NCBI GenBank assembly: GCA_002733205.1
Contig: NVUW01000003.1
Coordinates: forward strand, 186,001-250,000
DNA: 64,000 nucleotides
Reading direction: 5' to 3'
Source: Thalassobium sp.
GTDB taxonomy: Bacteria; Pseudomonadota; Gammaproteobacteria; Pseudomonadales; Oceanobacteraceae
Under the pieces are notes generated by a model. The model had not been told where the DNA came from and searched no databases. It worked only from the letters and a program-made list of their open reading frames with translations. Positions 1-8,584 of the stretch are shown piece after piece. Positions within the stretch are counted from its first letter, which is position 1, and every line of letters starts with the position of its first letter. A program made the translations under genes and the position numbers.

Positions 1-3000
1 AGGCTGATTCCAGGCTTTCACGGTTTATGTCGTCGATGGTAAGCGGCTTAGCTTGCTTATCAGATTCAGGCTTTTTTGATTCGCTACCAGTCTTGTCTGC
101 CGCTTTTGATAATCCAGCATCGATCGGTTTTTCAGTGTCGCCGGTAGCAATCCAGTCCTTAAACTGCTGCATGGTCAGCTCGTTCACCGGACCGACCTTC
201 CAGCCTTTTTCGTAGTTCTCTTTGTAGCCGGTAATGGCCTTAGCCTTATCGGTGAAACCAAGCATTATTTTATGCTCATCAAATGAGCCGTCAGCATTCA
301 CCTGGTCAACGATAAAGACTTTTTCGCTTTCGGGATTTTTGCCAAGATAAACGTCGATGTGCTCACCATCGGCACCTTCGGTTTTTTTCAGATAGCCATA
401 GTGGTGAGCCATGGTTACCGACCACGCCTTACCATCCGGATCGGTGCCTGAGCGCTGAGAGCCACGCGGATTTTCGATAGCGATATCCAGCCCTTGAACG
501 GTAACGTGGCCCTTCTCGTAGTTGCCCGCCTCGATCTGCGCAGCCGTTGGCTCTGGCTTATCATTCAGCGGCGACGTTGCGGCCTCGTTTGCGGCCGCAT
601 CAATCTCGCCTGAAAGGTCGTCATTCATATCCAGCGCACCGGTGCGCGGCGGCTCTGCCATATTGCCGTTGGTAGCCGTGGCGGCACCTTCAGGAATACG
701 CCGCAGCTCATAACCGCCGCCTACCTTGGCGATTTCATAGTCTGGGTGTTTCTTCAAAGCGATACGGGCAGAGCCGATATTCTTAAACGGGTTACCGGCA
801 GAATTGCGGATTGCTGACGGGCCTTGGTATTCCTCGCCAAACCGCTCACGGTAGTAACGCTGCAATTTGGCGCGCTCTTCGGCATTCCGGCGCGAACCTT
901 CACTGGCAACGGCCGCGCCAGTGCGGCGCCCACCATTGCCGTTAAATTCGCGCTGCCCGACTTTTCTCAAGCTCTCACTATCAGCATCCAACTTCTTAAT
1001 GGTGCGCTCAATTTCTTCTCGACCCATCTCACTAAAGCGGGAATCCATGCTTTCGTATTCTTCACGATCGGCGTTCAGATTGCGCTGATCACGGGTCAGC
1101 AGCTCGTCAGGCTTGGCCTTCTGATAGGCTTCGGTGGCGTTTTTTACGGCGCCCTCTTTGCTATTGGCATACTTCCATGAGCCGCCCGGGTAAAACTTGT
1201 ATTGCCAGCGGTCGCGGTACTCGCGCAGCAGTTCTACTTCAGTTAAGCGGGCCTCAGAAACAGAAACCCCGGCAGCGGCCGGGGTTTCTTCATCAATATT
1301 TTTTTCAGAAGCTCTTCCAGCATCTGGAGGCTCTACGCTTTTTTCGGCTCCTGATTTTCGCTTTCCGGAACCGGCTGATTTTTCCGCTTCGGCGGATTCT
1401 TCTTCCAGCGCTCCACCTGCTGCAAAGCCTTCAATACTTGCGGGTGTAATTTCATTTCCGTTGCTCGCTCGTTCAGTTAGTTCTTCGATAATCATGCCAA
1501 GAGCTATCGGATCATGCCCGTATTCTTGCGCTGCTTTGACCAATACTTGATCTGACACTCCGGCATTTTTCGCATTTTGCATGATTTCAGCCAGAGCGCG
1601 GCCCATAGAATCCAGGGCATCATCGTCGAAAGATTCCTCCAGAATTTCAGGCTCAAGAATATCCGACAGCTCAACTTGTTTTGCACCTACGGATCTTGCC
1701 AGCGGCGTATCTGCATCAACAAATCCAGCTTCCTGCGCTGTCATCTGGCCGCGCATAACCTTTCTGAATTTAAGCACATTTTCGCGCTCAGGCTTCAGAT
1801 AGTCGCGTGCATAGTCGTTACGTTCGTCTGTGAACACATCAAGCAGATAGCGAACCGCACGCGCCTGCCCTTTGCCAAGATCCTTCCCTGCAAGTGAGCG
1901 CCGGACCGCTATCTGAAGCCCTTGTACGCCGAGACGCTTCACATTATCGGGTGCGTTTTGGAACCAATCTGGGTTAAGTGATTTTGTACGGCCTGTAACG
2001 CGCCCGGACTTATCAACCATCTGAACAATGCCGCCGCCACGAACAAGCCTGTTTGCCATGTGGTTAAGCTGGTTGCGAAAAGACTCTCGTAGCAAACGGC
2101 CATCATCCAACCCCTTTGGCTGCTTGTGCTTTCTGATCTGATCCTGAACATTCTCTGCAAGACGGTCTGCACGCCCGTCATCACTGAAGTCGATTGCATC
2201 AGCACCAGGCACAGCTTCATCAGCGAGCTGTAAGGTCTCACTTACTGGAATATCCGGTCGCTGATACGGGATATCGTTGGTTTCTTCAACATCCACCAGT
2301 GGTGGCAACTCTGCAACCTCTGCTACTGGCGGAGGAACATCACCCAATACAATGCTCTCAGCATCTGCAGGGATTTCATCAACATCTGCAACCGGCGGGC
2401 GAACGCCTGGCTGCTTACCCTGCTGCTCAGTAAAGGCTCGCTCTGTAGCAGCTTTGGCGGCCTTCGCCTCTGCCGTGGTCTCCATGTAATACGGCGCATC
2501 AACGCTGGCCGGAATAGCTCGGGCCGGGTCAGGCTCGTAGTCAGCTACTTCCGGCATAAGCGTTTCAATTTCTTCGTAGGTCTCACCATTCTGTGCCTGT
2601 GCCGGTACTGGCAACTGTTCGGCACGGCCAACCATTTCGCCAACCGCAACATATTCCGCAGGAAGACCGCCTTTGTACTCTGGTGCTGCTGCTTCCATTA
2701 CGTCGCGATAAATCTTCATGCCGCGCTCACGGAATCGCTGCGCGCCTTCCAGATCACTTTCAGCAACCATATCTGCGGCCATTTCAAAATTGCGCTTGGC
2801 TGCTCGCAGGCGTACCGCCTCATCGGTAAAGCCTTGCTCTTCGGCAATTCGGATATCATCGTCAATGCCGCGATACTGGCCGCGCTCGGCTTTAATCTGC
2901 GCTAAAGCATCATCCAGACTCATAGTTGGCGCTGGCTGTACCTGAGCCATAACGTCAGGGTTAGTTTGGATTGGCTGCATTACACGGCCTTCTTCGTCAA

Positions 3001-4222
3001 CCTGCTGAACACGGGCCGGTAGTTTATTTTCTGACGGCTTACCTTTGCTCATGCCGCCCATAACGCCACCAAAGGCACCACCAAGCACACCCTCGTTCAG
3101 TGCATTGGTCATAACCCCTTCCATAGGGTCCCGGTCAGGATCAACGTCCTGCTCGATCATGGCGGTATTCAGAGCGTACTGCTCCATACCGCCCTGTCCC
3201 ATTTCCGTAGCACCTTGCGCCAAAAACTGCTGACCAGCATTGCTTAACCGACTGCCGGTACCAACACCCCGTAAAATACGGTCAATGAAGTAGCCGCCAG
3301 CGGCATCCAGTACCAGGTTGGTGGTAATCAGCATTGGGTCGCGCTGAACAGCGCTGGACACTTCATCGGCAACCATCTTTTTAGCAAGGTCGCGGCGCTG
3401 GCCAACGTCCATATCCGGGTGCGTATCTACCATGCTCCAATAAGCGCGGCTGAATGCTGGTGACTGGTCCAGCTCAGCATCTGACATTTCCAGTACGGAT
3501 TCCCGTGCCTCATTACCAATCATACCTCCGGCAATACCGGCACCAGCCAGAGACTGGCCGGCAGTGCCAAAGGTGGCTTTGGTCACGTTCTGCGCGTAAT
3601 GCTTAATGGCTTCTTCAGTCATGCCGCGACCAGCAGCGTGCTTCGCTGCCGCCTTCGCAACAACCTTCCCGGCAACCTTTGCGCCCAGCGTACCAATGCC
3701 ATAACCAAGCGGAATCTGTGCGCCCATCTGGCCTACCAGCGTCATAAACTGCAGCCCCATGGCCCGCGGGTCAGTCCAGGCATCACCAAAGCCCATGCTG
3801 CCATTTTCATCTTCGGTAAAGAACTGCTTTTGCATCGCAGCCTGGCCGGTATCGCTCATTTGGCTGATTTGATCTTTTGCCAGATTGTTCAGTGCCTGAC
3901 TGGCATTGCCCAGGGTTTCGCTGCCAGTAATCTGATGCGCGGTTTCAGCCAAGCCACCGGCCGCCTGCGCCGCACCCATCTGAATGGCATCAACAGCATC
4001 GCCAAAGAATCCCTGGTTGCTTTCAGGTGCCGGCATCGGTTCGGCGCTCACGGCTGGCCGGTAGGCACCGGGCGAACCCTGCTGAAAGGCAAGGTCATAT
4101 AGGCTTGGTCGCTGATTCATCCGCTCGCCGCGCTCGCCGCGCTCGCGGGCATTTTGCTGGCGCCGGGCAATAGCAGTTTCGCGGTCCAGATCATTCAGAC
4201 CGACAGTCGTATTCTGAGTCAT
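1..4222 (-). CDS. Giant phage polyvalent/ejection protein with inorganic-pyrophosphatase-like domain (3' end outside window)
   Basis: An open frame of about 1,407 codons starts at ATG 4222 and leaves the window still open, so the true length is unknown. The first ~60 residues are polar. Residues ~100-260 hold Ala/Gly-rich amphipathic stretches as in proteins ejected into the host envelope. The middle is long, acidic and Pro-rich (about 390-650), then charged helical. Residues ~1225-1355 match the phage inorganic-pyrophosphatase-like (InPase) domain of polyvalent proteins: GHVTVQGLDIAIENP, then the HHYGY, DGEHIDVYLG and DEHKIMLGF motifs. Polyvalent proteins are large multi-domain phage proteins thought to be injected with the DNA to protect or prepare the infection. 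Position last in the late operon, after the tail genes, fits. Further enzymatic domains may lie beyond the left edge. Confidence 0.85.
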   Translation of the reverse strand, partial: MTQNTTVGLNDLDRETAIARRQQNARERGERGERMNQRPSLYDLAFQQGSPGAYRPAVSAEPMPAPESNQGFFGDAVDAIQMGAAQAAGGLAETAHQITGSETLGNASQALNNLAKDQISQMSDTGQAAMQKQFFTEDENGSMGFGDAWTDPRAMGLQFMTLVGQMGAQIPLGYGIGTLGAKVAGKVVAKAAAKHAAGRGMTEEAIKHYAQNVTKATFGTAGQSLAGAGIAGGMIGNEARESVLEMSDAELDQSPAFSRAYWSMVDTHPDMDVGQRRDLAKKMVADEVSSAVQRDPMLITTNLVLDAAGGYFIDRILRGVGTGSRLSNAGQQFLAQGATEMGQGGMEQYALNTAMIEQDVDPDRDPMEGVMTNALNEGVLGGAFGGVMGGMSKGKPSENKLPARVQQVDEEGRVMQPIQTNPDVMAQVQPAPTMSLDDALAQIKAERGQYRGIDDDIRIAEEQGFTDEAVRLRAAKRNFEMAADMVAESDLEGAQRFRERGMKIYRDVMEAAAPEYKGGLPAEYVAVGEMVGRAEQLPVPAQAQNGETYEEIETLMPEVADYEPDPARAIPASVDAPYYMETTAEAKAAKAATERAFTEQQGKQPGVRPPVADVDEIPADAESIVLGDVPPPVAEVAELPPLVDVEETNDIPYQRPDIPVSETLQLADEAVPGADAIDFSDDGRADRLAENVQDQIRKHKQPKGLDDGRLLRESFRNQLNHMANRLVRGGGIVQMVDKSGRVTGRTKSLNPDWFQNAPDNVKRLGVQGLQIAVRRSLAGKDLGKGQARAVRYLLDVFTDERNDYARDYLKPERENVLKFRKVMRGQMTAQEAGFVDADTPLARSVGAKQVELSDILEPEILEESFDDDALDSMGRALAEIMQNAKNAGVSDQVLVKAAQEYGHDPIALGMIIEELTERASNGNEITPASIEGFAAGGALEEESAEAEKSAGSGKRKSGAEKSVEPPDAGRASEKNIDEETPAAAGVSVSEARLTEVELLREYRDRWQYKFYPGGSWKYANSKEGAVKNATEAYQKAKPDELLTRDQRNLNADREEYESMDSRFSEMGREEIERTIKKLDADSESLRKVGQREFNGNGGRRTGAAVASEGSRRNAEERAKLQRYYRERFGEEYQGPSAIRNSAGNPFKNIGSARIALKKHPDYEIAKVGGGYELRRIPEGAATATNGNMAEPPRTGALDMNDDLSGEIDAAANEAATSPLNDKPEPTAAQIEAGNYEKGHVTVQGLDIAIENPRGSQRSGTDPDGKAWSVTMAHHYGYLKKTEGADGEHIDVYLGKNPESEKVFIVDQVNADGSFDEHKIMLGFTDKAKAITGYKENYEKGWKVGPVNELTMQQFKDWIATGDTEKPIDAGLSKAADKTGSESKKPESDKQAKPLTIDDINRESLESA

Positions 4223-4243
4223 CTTAATTTTGAGCCTTTTTGT

Positions 4244-5815
4244 TTAAAGACCGGCCAGATCAGCCGAGCGAGACGAGGAATTGTTGGCAGCCATAAGCTG
4301 CGCCATTTCTTTTGCGTATTCCGCAGCCTTCAAAGAATCAGGGCCTGCTGCAATCATTTGCTGTAGCCGCTCAATTCGCTGTTCACGTCGATCGCGCGGG
4401 GTTTTTGGTGTCGGCGGGGCTGATGCTGCAACGGTATTTTTGCCCCGTAATTCTTCAGCTTCAGCCTGGAATTTCACACGGGCGTTTTCCGGATACCGCG
4501 GATCGGCGGCTTTTGCCTCCAGCTCCTGAATTTGTGCGGTAACGCGGCGATCAATCTGGTTGGGCATCGGCGGTTGAGCGGTCTGAGCAATTTGCTGTTC
4601 AACCTGCTGCAAGCCCGGACGACCAAAGACTTCCGGATTGGCGGTCATGGCATTATCAATGCTGACTTCTGCTCGCTGGCGCGCCTCGATTCCAGCCATC
4701 ACCTGCGCCACATCTTCATGTGTTAATTCGCTGTAGTCGCCGGACTGGCGCTTCAGCTGGTGTGCTTGCAATACAACTTCCGGCGGCACACCCCACTTAA
4801 TTGCAATGTCACGGTCAACTTCAGCGGCTGCAGCCGCGCGTTCTTCCGGTGTTGTAAAATTGGCACTAGTGCGGATTTCCTGTTGCATTTTCAGGTAACC
4901 ATCCACATCAAAAACACCGGTTTTTCCACCACGCCCCGAACCTGAGCCTCCGCGACCGTCATTTACAGAAGCGCCGCCAAGCCAATGTGAAAACTGCGCG
5001 TCCGATTTTCGGATTGCAGCCGCCCGCTTGGTGCCGGTGGCTTCATCGTAAATATCGCGCACCTCGTAGCCATCGCCCCGCTCTTGCCTGCCCAGCACAA
5101 TCTCGCGCAGAGCCGCAGTAAATGCCTTTGGATCATTCTTATGCCGCTGCAGGTTGTACGCCATATTGGCCCGGTGCAAAGCAGCCTCATGCCACTCGTT
5201 AATTTTTTGATCATTGATTGTATAAATATCATCGTCAGGATCACCCGTACCGTTCCTGGTGAGTGGCGCGGTATATTTCGTTCCGTCACTTTTAGTAACC
5301 TCTAAAATCGGAACCATACGAACATCTTCAACGCCATCACCGTCAGCATCCTTTCCCGTAGGTAACTCTTTTGCACCAATAATGCGCCGGGCCATTCCGT
5401 CTGTTTTTGTACGTGCTGCGAGATCATCTTTCAGCATTAAATTAATACCGTCCAAGGCGCGCTCATCCCATTTGTTTTCAGAGACGGCGCGATGCATGAG
5501 CGTTCCGGCCTGCATCATTTCTTCCCGCTGCTCATCAGATTCCAGTTTATTAATACCAAGGCCGCTGTATTTCTTCCAAAACCCCTGATCTGGCGCTTTA
5601 CCAGCTTCTGCGAGAGCGCGAGTCTCGCGGTCAAAATCAACAAGAAGCTGCTTGTTCTCTCGGTCTTCCTTTTCCATGCCGAATTGTTCTTTCTGCATTG
5701 CAAACTGCTCATCAGCACGATCATTCGCCCGCTGCTGCTGCTGCATGCCATTCACAAATGAAGCGCCCTGCATCAGACCGCCCATAAAATTCATTGTGCT
5801 TAATCCGCCACTCAT
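4244..5815 (-). CDS. Putative internal virion/ejection protein, 523 aa
   Basis: The family was not recognised from motifs. The N-terminus (MSGGLSTMNFMGGLMQGASF) is small-residue-rich and hydrophobic. It is followed by a Gln-rich charged helix (about 25-75), a globular middle, a Gly/Ser/Arg-rich linker near residue 285, and a helical C-terminus with several predicted coiled segments. It lies 21 bp upstream of the giant polyvalent protein and just downstream of three small Ala/Gly-rich genes. The group has the position and composition of the gp7/gp20/gp16 ejection proteins of P22-like podoviruses. Function is inferred only from position, length and composition. Confidence 0.7.
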   Translation of the reverse strand: MSGGLSTMNFMGGLMQGASFVNGMQQQQRANDRADEQFAMQKEQFGMEKEDRENKQLLVDFDRETRALAEAGKAPDQGFWKKYSGLGINKLESDEQREEMMQAGTLMHRAVSENKWDERALDGINLMLKDDLAARTKTDGMARRIIGAKELPTGKDADGDGVEDVRMVPILEVTKSDGTKYTAPLTRNGTGDPDDDIYTINDQKINEWHEAALHRANMAYNLQRHKNDPKAFTAALREIVLGRQERGDGYEVRDIYDEATGTKRAAAIRKSDAQFSHWLGGASVNDGRGGSGSGRGGKTGVFDVDGYLKMQQEIRTSANFTTPEERAAAAAEVDRDIAIKWGVPPEVVLQAHQLKRQSGDYSELTHEDVAQVMAGIEARQRAEVSIDNAMTANPEVFGRPGLQQVEQQIAQTAQPPMPNQIDRRVTAQIQELEAKAADPRYPENARVKFQAEAEELRGKNTVAASAPPTPKTPRDRREQRIERLQQMIAAGPDSLKAAEYAKEMAQLMAANNSSSRSADLAGL

Positions 5816-5824
5816 GGGATCACC

Positions 5825-6064
5825 CTATAAAAACTTGTAAGTCAGATAACCAACGCCAGCGCCAGCGACAGCCCCTACCGGCCCGCCAACCATAAAGCCT
5901 GCGCCAGCCCCCATGGCGATAGCGTTTTTACGTGAAGCATCATCCGCCTGCTTGATCTCTTGCCACGCCTGCTTTCGCTGCCCTTCCATTGCTGCGGCGT
6001 GCTCTAACCCCTGATTTGCGCTGCTATCCAAATCCCGCTGAATATCCACCAATCCGTATGACAT
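5825..6064 (-). CDS. Small glycine-zipper protein, 79 aa
   Basis: The N-terminal half is charged and helical. The C-terminal half (about residues 45-79) is a glycine-zipper-like membrane segment built from GAGAGFMVGGPVGAVAGAG. Such zippers occur in pore-forming and ejection proteins. It lies between two putative ejection-protein genes with only 9 bp to the next one, so a role in crossing the host envelope during DNA delivery is plausible but unproven. Confidence 0.65.
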   Translation of the reverse strand: MSYGLVDIQRDLDSSANQGLEHAAAMEGQRKQAWQEIKQADDASRKNAIAMGAGAGFMVGGPVGAVAGAGVGYLTYKFL

Positions 6065-6066
6065 GA

Positions 6067-6600
6067 TTAACCTCCCGCTTTTGGCAGCATGGAACCTGCG
6101 AGAAGTGCGTTTTCGCGGTCGGTGGCTGCAAGTCGTGCATTGTTTTCAGCATCGATTAATGCTGCCGTTTTATTTCGGCTCATATCCGAAGCCCTGTCCG
6201 TTTTCTGCATATCGCTCAGACCAATCCCCATGCCGGTGTCACGCATTTGTTGTGACTGCTGCGCCAGATTAAACCCGCGATCAACCCCTTCTCGTGCCTG
6301 GTCAACCGCTCTTTCGGTATATTCACCACTGGTAATGGTGTCGGCGTAATTCAGGATGTAAGGCATGTCGTTTTTTTCAAACTCATCCCACTGACGGCGC
6401 TTTATCTCGGCATTAATTGTGTCGTATGACTTACCAGCCATGCTGTCGCCGATTAGTACACCGTCTTTTTGCAGCTGAGCTTTTCGGTCTGCTATCCGCT
6501 GATCCTGACCCGGAATATCCGATAGGCCAGCTGATGATTCATTGGATGGAATCGAGACGCCGCCTTTGCTTTTATTCTTGGTTTTAACGAACATTGACAT
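6067..6600 (-). CDS. Hypothetical late phage protein, 177 aa
   Basis: A highly charged, mostly helical protein with no membrane segment and no recognised motif. It begins with Lys-rich MSMFVKTKNKSKGG and ends in an Ala/Arg-rich helix followed by LLAGSMLPKAGG. It is separated by 2 bp from its neighbours on both sides, so it is translated as part of the same transcript. Composition and position suggest a virion-internal or ejection component. The family is unknown. Confidence 0.65.
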   Translation of the reverse strand: MSMFVKTKNKSKGGVSIPSNESSAGLSDIPGQDQRIADRKAQLQKDGVLIGDSMAGKSYDTINAEIKRRQWDEFEKNDMPYILNYADTITSGEYTERAVDQAREGVDRGFNLAQQSQQMRDTGMGIGLSDMQKTDRASDMSRNKTAALIDAENNARLAATDRENALLAGSMLPKAGG

Positions 6601-6602
6601 AA

Positions 6603-7322
6603 CTACTCCGGCTTAGGCTTTCGATTCATGTAGGCTTGTCCGGCCATGCCAGCCGCCGTTCCCAATGCAGCACTGGTAGCAGCCTTGCTGTTAAACTTAC
6701 CGAACGCTTTTTGCGCAGCCAGTTGATTGGCTCCTTCGGCGATATCCTGCAAGCCAGCCACGGCTTTAGTTTTCTCGCCCATTGCCATGGCAATGCGGTT
6801 GTTCTGACCTTCAAGGTGCGCGGAGTCCAAAGCAAATTCCGACTCGGCCTGCGCATTACCAACCGCTTGCCCCGTCGCATCCTGAACCGCAGTCATCGCG
6901 CTGGAAGAACGCCCTGAGCTGGGATCAACACCAACCTGGGCCAGACCGGTCTGCACCTGTCCGGCCAAATCATTACTTTGATTCTGAGCGTCAATATTTG
7001 CCCGGCCCGATACCGCATCCTGCATCTGCTCTGAGCCCAATCGCTCCACTCGATTTGCGTATTCGTTTTTAACGAAATCCATTTGACGAGCAAAGTCATA
7101 TTCTTTGACTGCAACGTCCGCAGCCGCTTTTTCTGATGAAGATTCACCTGGCTTTTCAGGCCCCTTGCCAAGACCGAGGCGCTCAGACGCTTCATTGGCC
7201 ATGCCGTAGGTACCCATCGTCGAAATATTCAACAAGCCTTCTTTGGTTGTCGGGTCAATTTGGCTAAGGCCTTTTGAAACCGATTTTCCGACTTTCTTTA
7301 CGGCTTTCTTAGCCTTACCCAT
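6603..7322 (-). CDS. Putative internal virion protein, 239 aa
   Basis: The frame is open from 7391, but ATG 7322 (MGKAKKAVKKVGKSVSKG) is the better start. It overlaps the upstream stop by 8 bp (ATGGGTAA), the arrangement seen at many junctions in this operon. The basic N-terminus is followed by a helical, Gln/Asn/Ala-rich body and a small-residue C-terminus (ATSAALGTAAGMAGQAYMNR) that could insert in or lie on a membrane. The family was not recognised. It sits at the head of the putative ejection-protein cluster. Confidence 0.65.
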   Translation of the reverse strand: MGKAKKAVKKVGKSVSKGLSQIDPTTKEGLLNISTMGTYGMANEASERLGLGKGPEKPGESSSEKAAADVAVKEYDFARQMDFVKNEYANRVERLGSEQMQDAVSGRANIDAQNQSNDLAGQVQTGLAQVGVDPSSGRSSSAMTAVQDATGQAVGNAQAESEFALDSAHLEGQNNRIAMAMGEKTKAVAGLQDIAEGANQLAAQKAFGKFNSKAATSAALGTAAGMAGQAYMNRKPKPE

Positions 7323-7794
7323 TGCGCACCTCTTCAGTCTTTGCCATTGCAGCAACGGTATTACCCACAAGCCATTGATCACGGAATTCACCGCCGATCA
7401 CTTTGCTTTCTTTTTCCAAGCCCTCATCAACCATGCCGTTAATCTTGGCAAAGTGATAAACCTCTGGGAAACACAATGGAATGCGTGCCTGCAGCTTGTG
7501 AATGCCTGGCAGCTCTTCCTGAATCAGTGACAGGCATTGCCGCCATGAAAGGTATTTGAATCTGCGGAATTCCGGCAAAATGTGAGCGTGAACATCCAGC
7601 GTCGTGCTGCTAAGCGCTGATAACCACCACGCGCCAATTAATTTTTGATGCTCGAAGGTGCCAATAAATAAATCATCCGGCCCCTCTGCCAGATCGTCAG
7701 CTGTGCACCCGTCTTCAGAAATTCTCTGAAAGATTTCAGGGTACAGAAGTACCGCCTTTGCATCTTCAAAGGAAATAAATTTAGAAGTGATCAT
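7315..7794 (-). CDS. GNAT-like DUF2824-type phage protein, 159 aa
   Basis: The central segment LIGAWWLSALSSTTLDVHAHILPEFRR has the beta-strand and His/Arg pattern of the phage DUF2824/GNAT-like family, found near tail and ejection genes of podoviruses. This assignment is from memory of the family. It is unclear whether the protein is catalytic; related proteins act in assembly (compare P22 gp14 by position). It is the first gene after a terminator (7811-7841), so it starts a new transcription segment unless read through. Confidence 0.6.
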   Translation of the reverse strand: MITSKFISFEDAKAVLLYPEIFQRISEDGCTADDLAEGPDDLFIGTFEHQKLIGAWWLSALSSTTLDVHAHILPEFRRFKYLSWRQCLSLIQEELPGIHKLQARIPLCFPEVYHFAKINGMVDEGLEKESKVIGGEFRDQWLVGNTVAAMAKTEEVRNG

Positions 7795-7810
7795 AAGAAT
7801 TCAGGCAATA

Positions 7811-7841
7811 AAAAAGCCCAGTCGGAAAACCGGCTGGGCTT
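7811..7841 (-). terminator. Intrinsic terminator after the tail-fibre gene
   Basis: An 8-bp stem (AAGCCCAG / CTGGGCTT) encloses a 12-nt loop that can itself pair (CGG with CCG). On the minus strand it is followed by a T-run. It lies 57 bp past the stop of the fibre gene and 17 bp before the GNAT-like gene. Confidence 0.85.
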
Positions 7842-7897
7842 GATTGAAATTTGGGCATTTTAGAAAAAATACCATGTAGCGTGCACACGGGCAAGAA

Positions 7898-8584
7898 TCA
7901 GATGATTTCTACCCACGCGCCATTTTGGCGGGCGTAAATTTTCCCATCGCTTGGTGCGTCAGGAATAATTAAAAGGTTTCCGATCTGAGTGTCGGTGTAG
8001 GAATTGGCAGCCTGAACGGCTGCTGCTTCCCGGTCGTCGGTGTAACCCTTAGCGGCGTTCAGCACCTGATTGGCTGGCGCACTGGTTGCAGAAAGTCCGG
8101 CAGAGAATGGCCCGGTGTTGGCACCCAGCGACACATCAACGACATGGCGAAGAAAGTAATGCCAGCTCTGGCCATTCCCAGCCTGATAATCAACATACGA
8201 ATTACCGCCAGTAAAACCAATTTGGGCAGCATCCTGCAATAACCCCGTAGCTGATCGCCATACTTCGGTTTTACCGTGACCACTGTAAGCGGGCGTAGCC
8301 CAGTGGATAACAATGCCATCCGGTATCACAACAGCAACGACTGCTGAAGGTCGCCCTGGAATTACCTGACTCCCGCCCTGGCTGGGTGAGGTGTTGCCAC
8401 CGACCCCCGAAGCTGCGGGCAATACCCCGCCACGGGAAATCATCTGCTGAACTTCGGATATCGTCGGCTTGCGATCATTTTTATCCCCGCGCACCCCTTC
8501 GGAAACCTCCAGAGCCTCAATAACCTTTTGCAAAGCCATCGGGTCTTTCGGATTGATCGACTGCACCCGCCTACGGTTAGTCAT
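7898..8584 (-). CDS. Putative tail fibre/tip protein, 228 aa
   Basis: Starts at ATG 8584 with ATGA overlap of the upstream stop. Residues ~75-170 resemble one fibronectin-III-like module (PSAVVAVVIPDGIVIHWATP, then a KTEVWRS strand), as in central tail tip proteins. A short helical region follows, then a C-terminal tip (DAPSDGKIYARQNGAWVEI) of a kind common at the ends of phage fibres. Probably part of the receptor-binding apparatus. Last gene before a terminator. Assignment rests on motif resemblance. Confidence 0.65.
   Translation of the reverse strand: MTNRRRVQSINPKDPMALQKVIEALEVSEGVRGDKNDRKPTISEVQQMISRGGVLPAASGVGGNTSPSQGGSQVIPGRPSAVVAVVIPDGIVIHWATPAYSGHGKTEVWRSATGLLQDAAQIGFTGGNSYVDYQAGNGQSWHYFLRHVVDVSLGANTGPFSAGLSATSAPANQVLNAAKGYTDDREAAAVQAANSYTDTQIGNLLIIPDAPSDGKIYARQNGAWVEII

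Noticed and set aside
824..1897. Plus-strand frames of 100-118 codons in the left 2 kb
   Set aside because: They lie antisense to the large polyvalent frame and have compositions expected from shadows.
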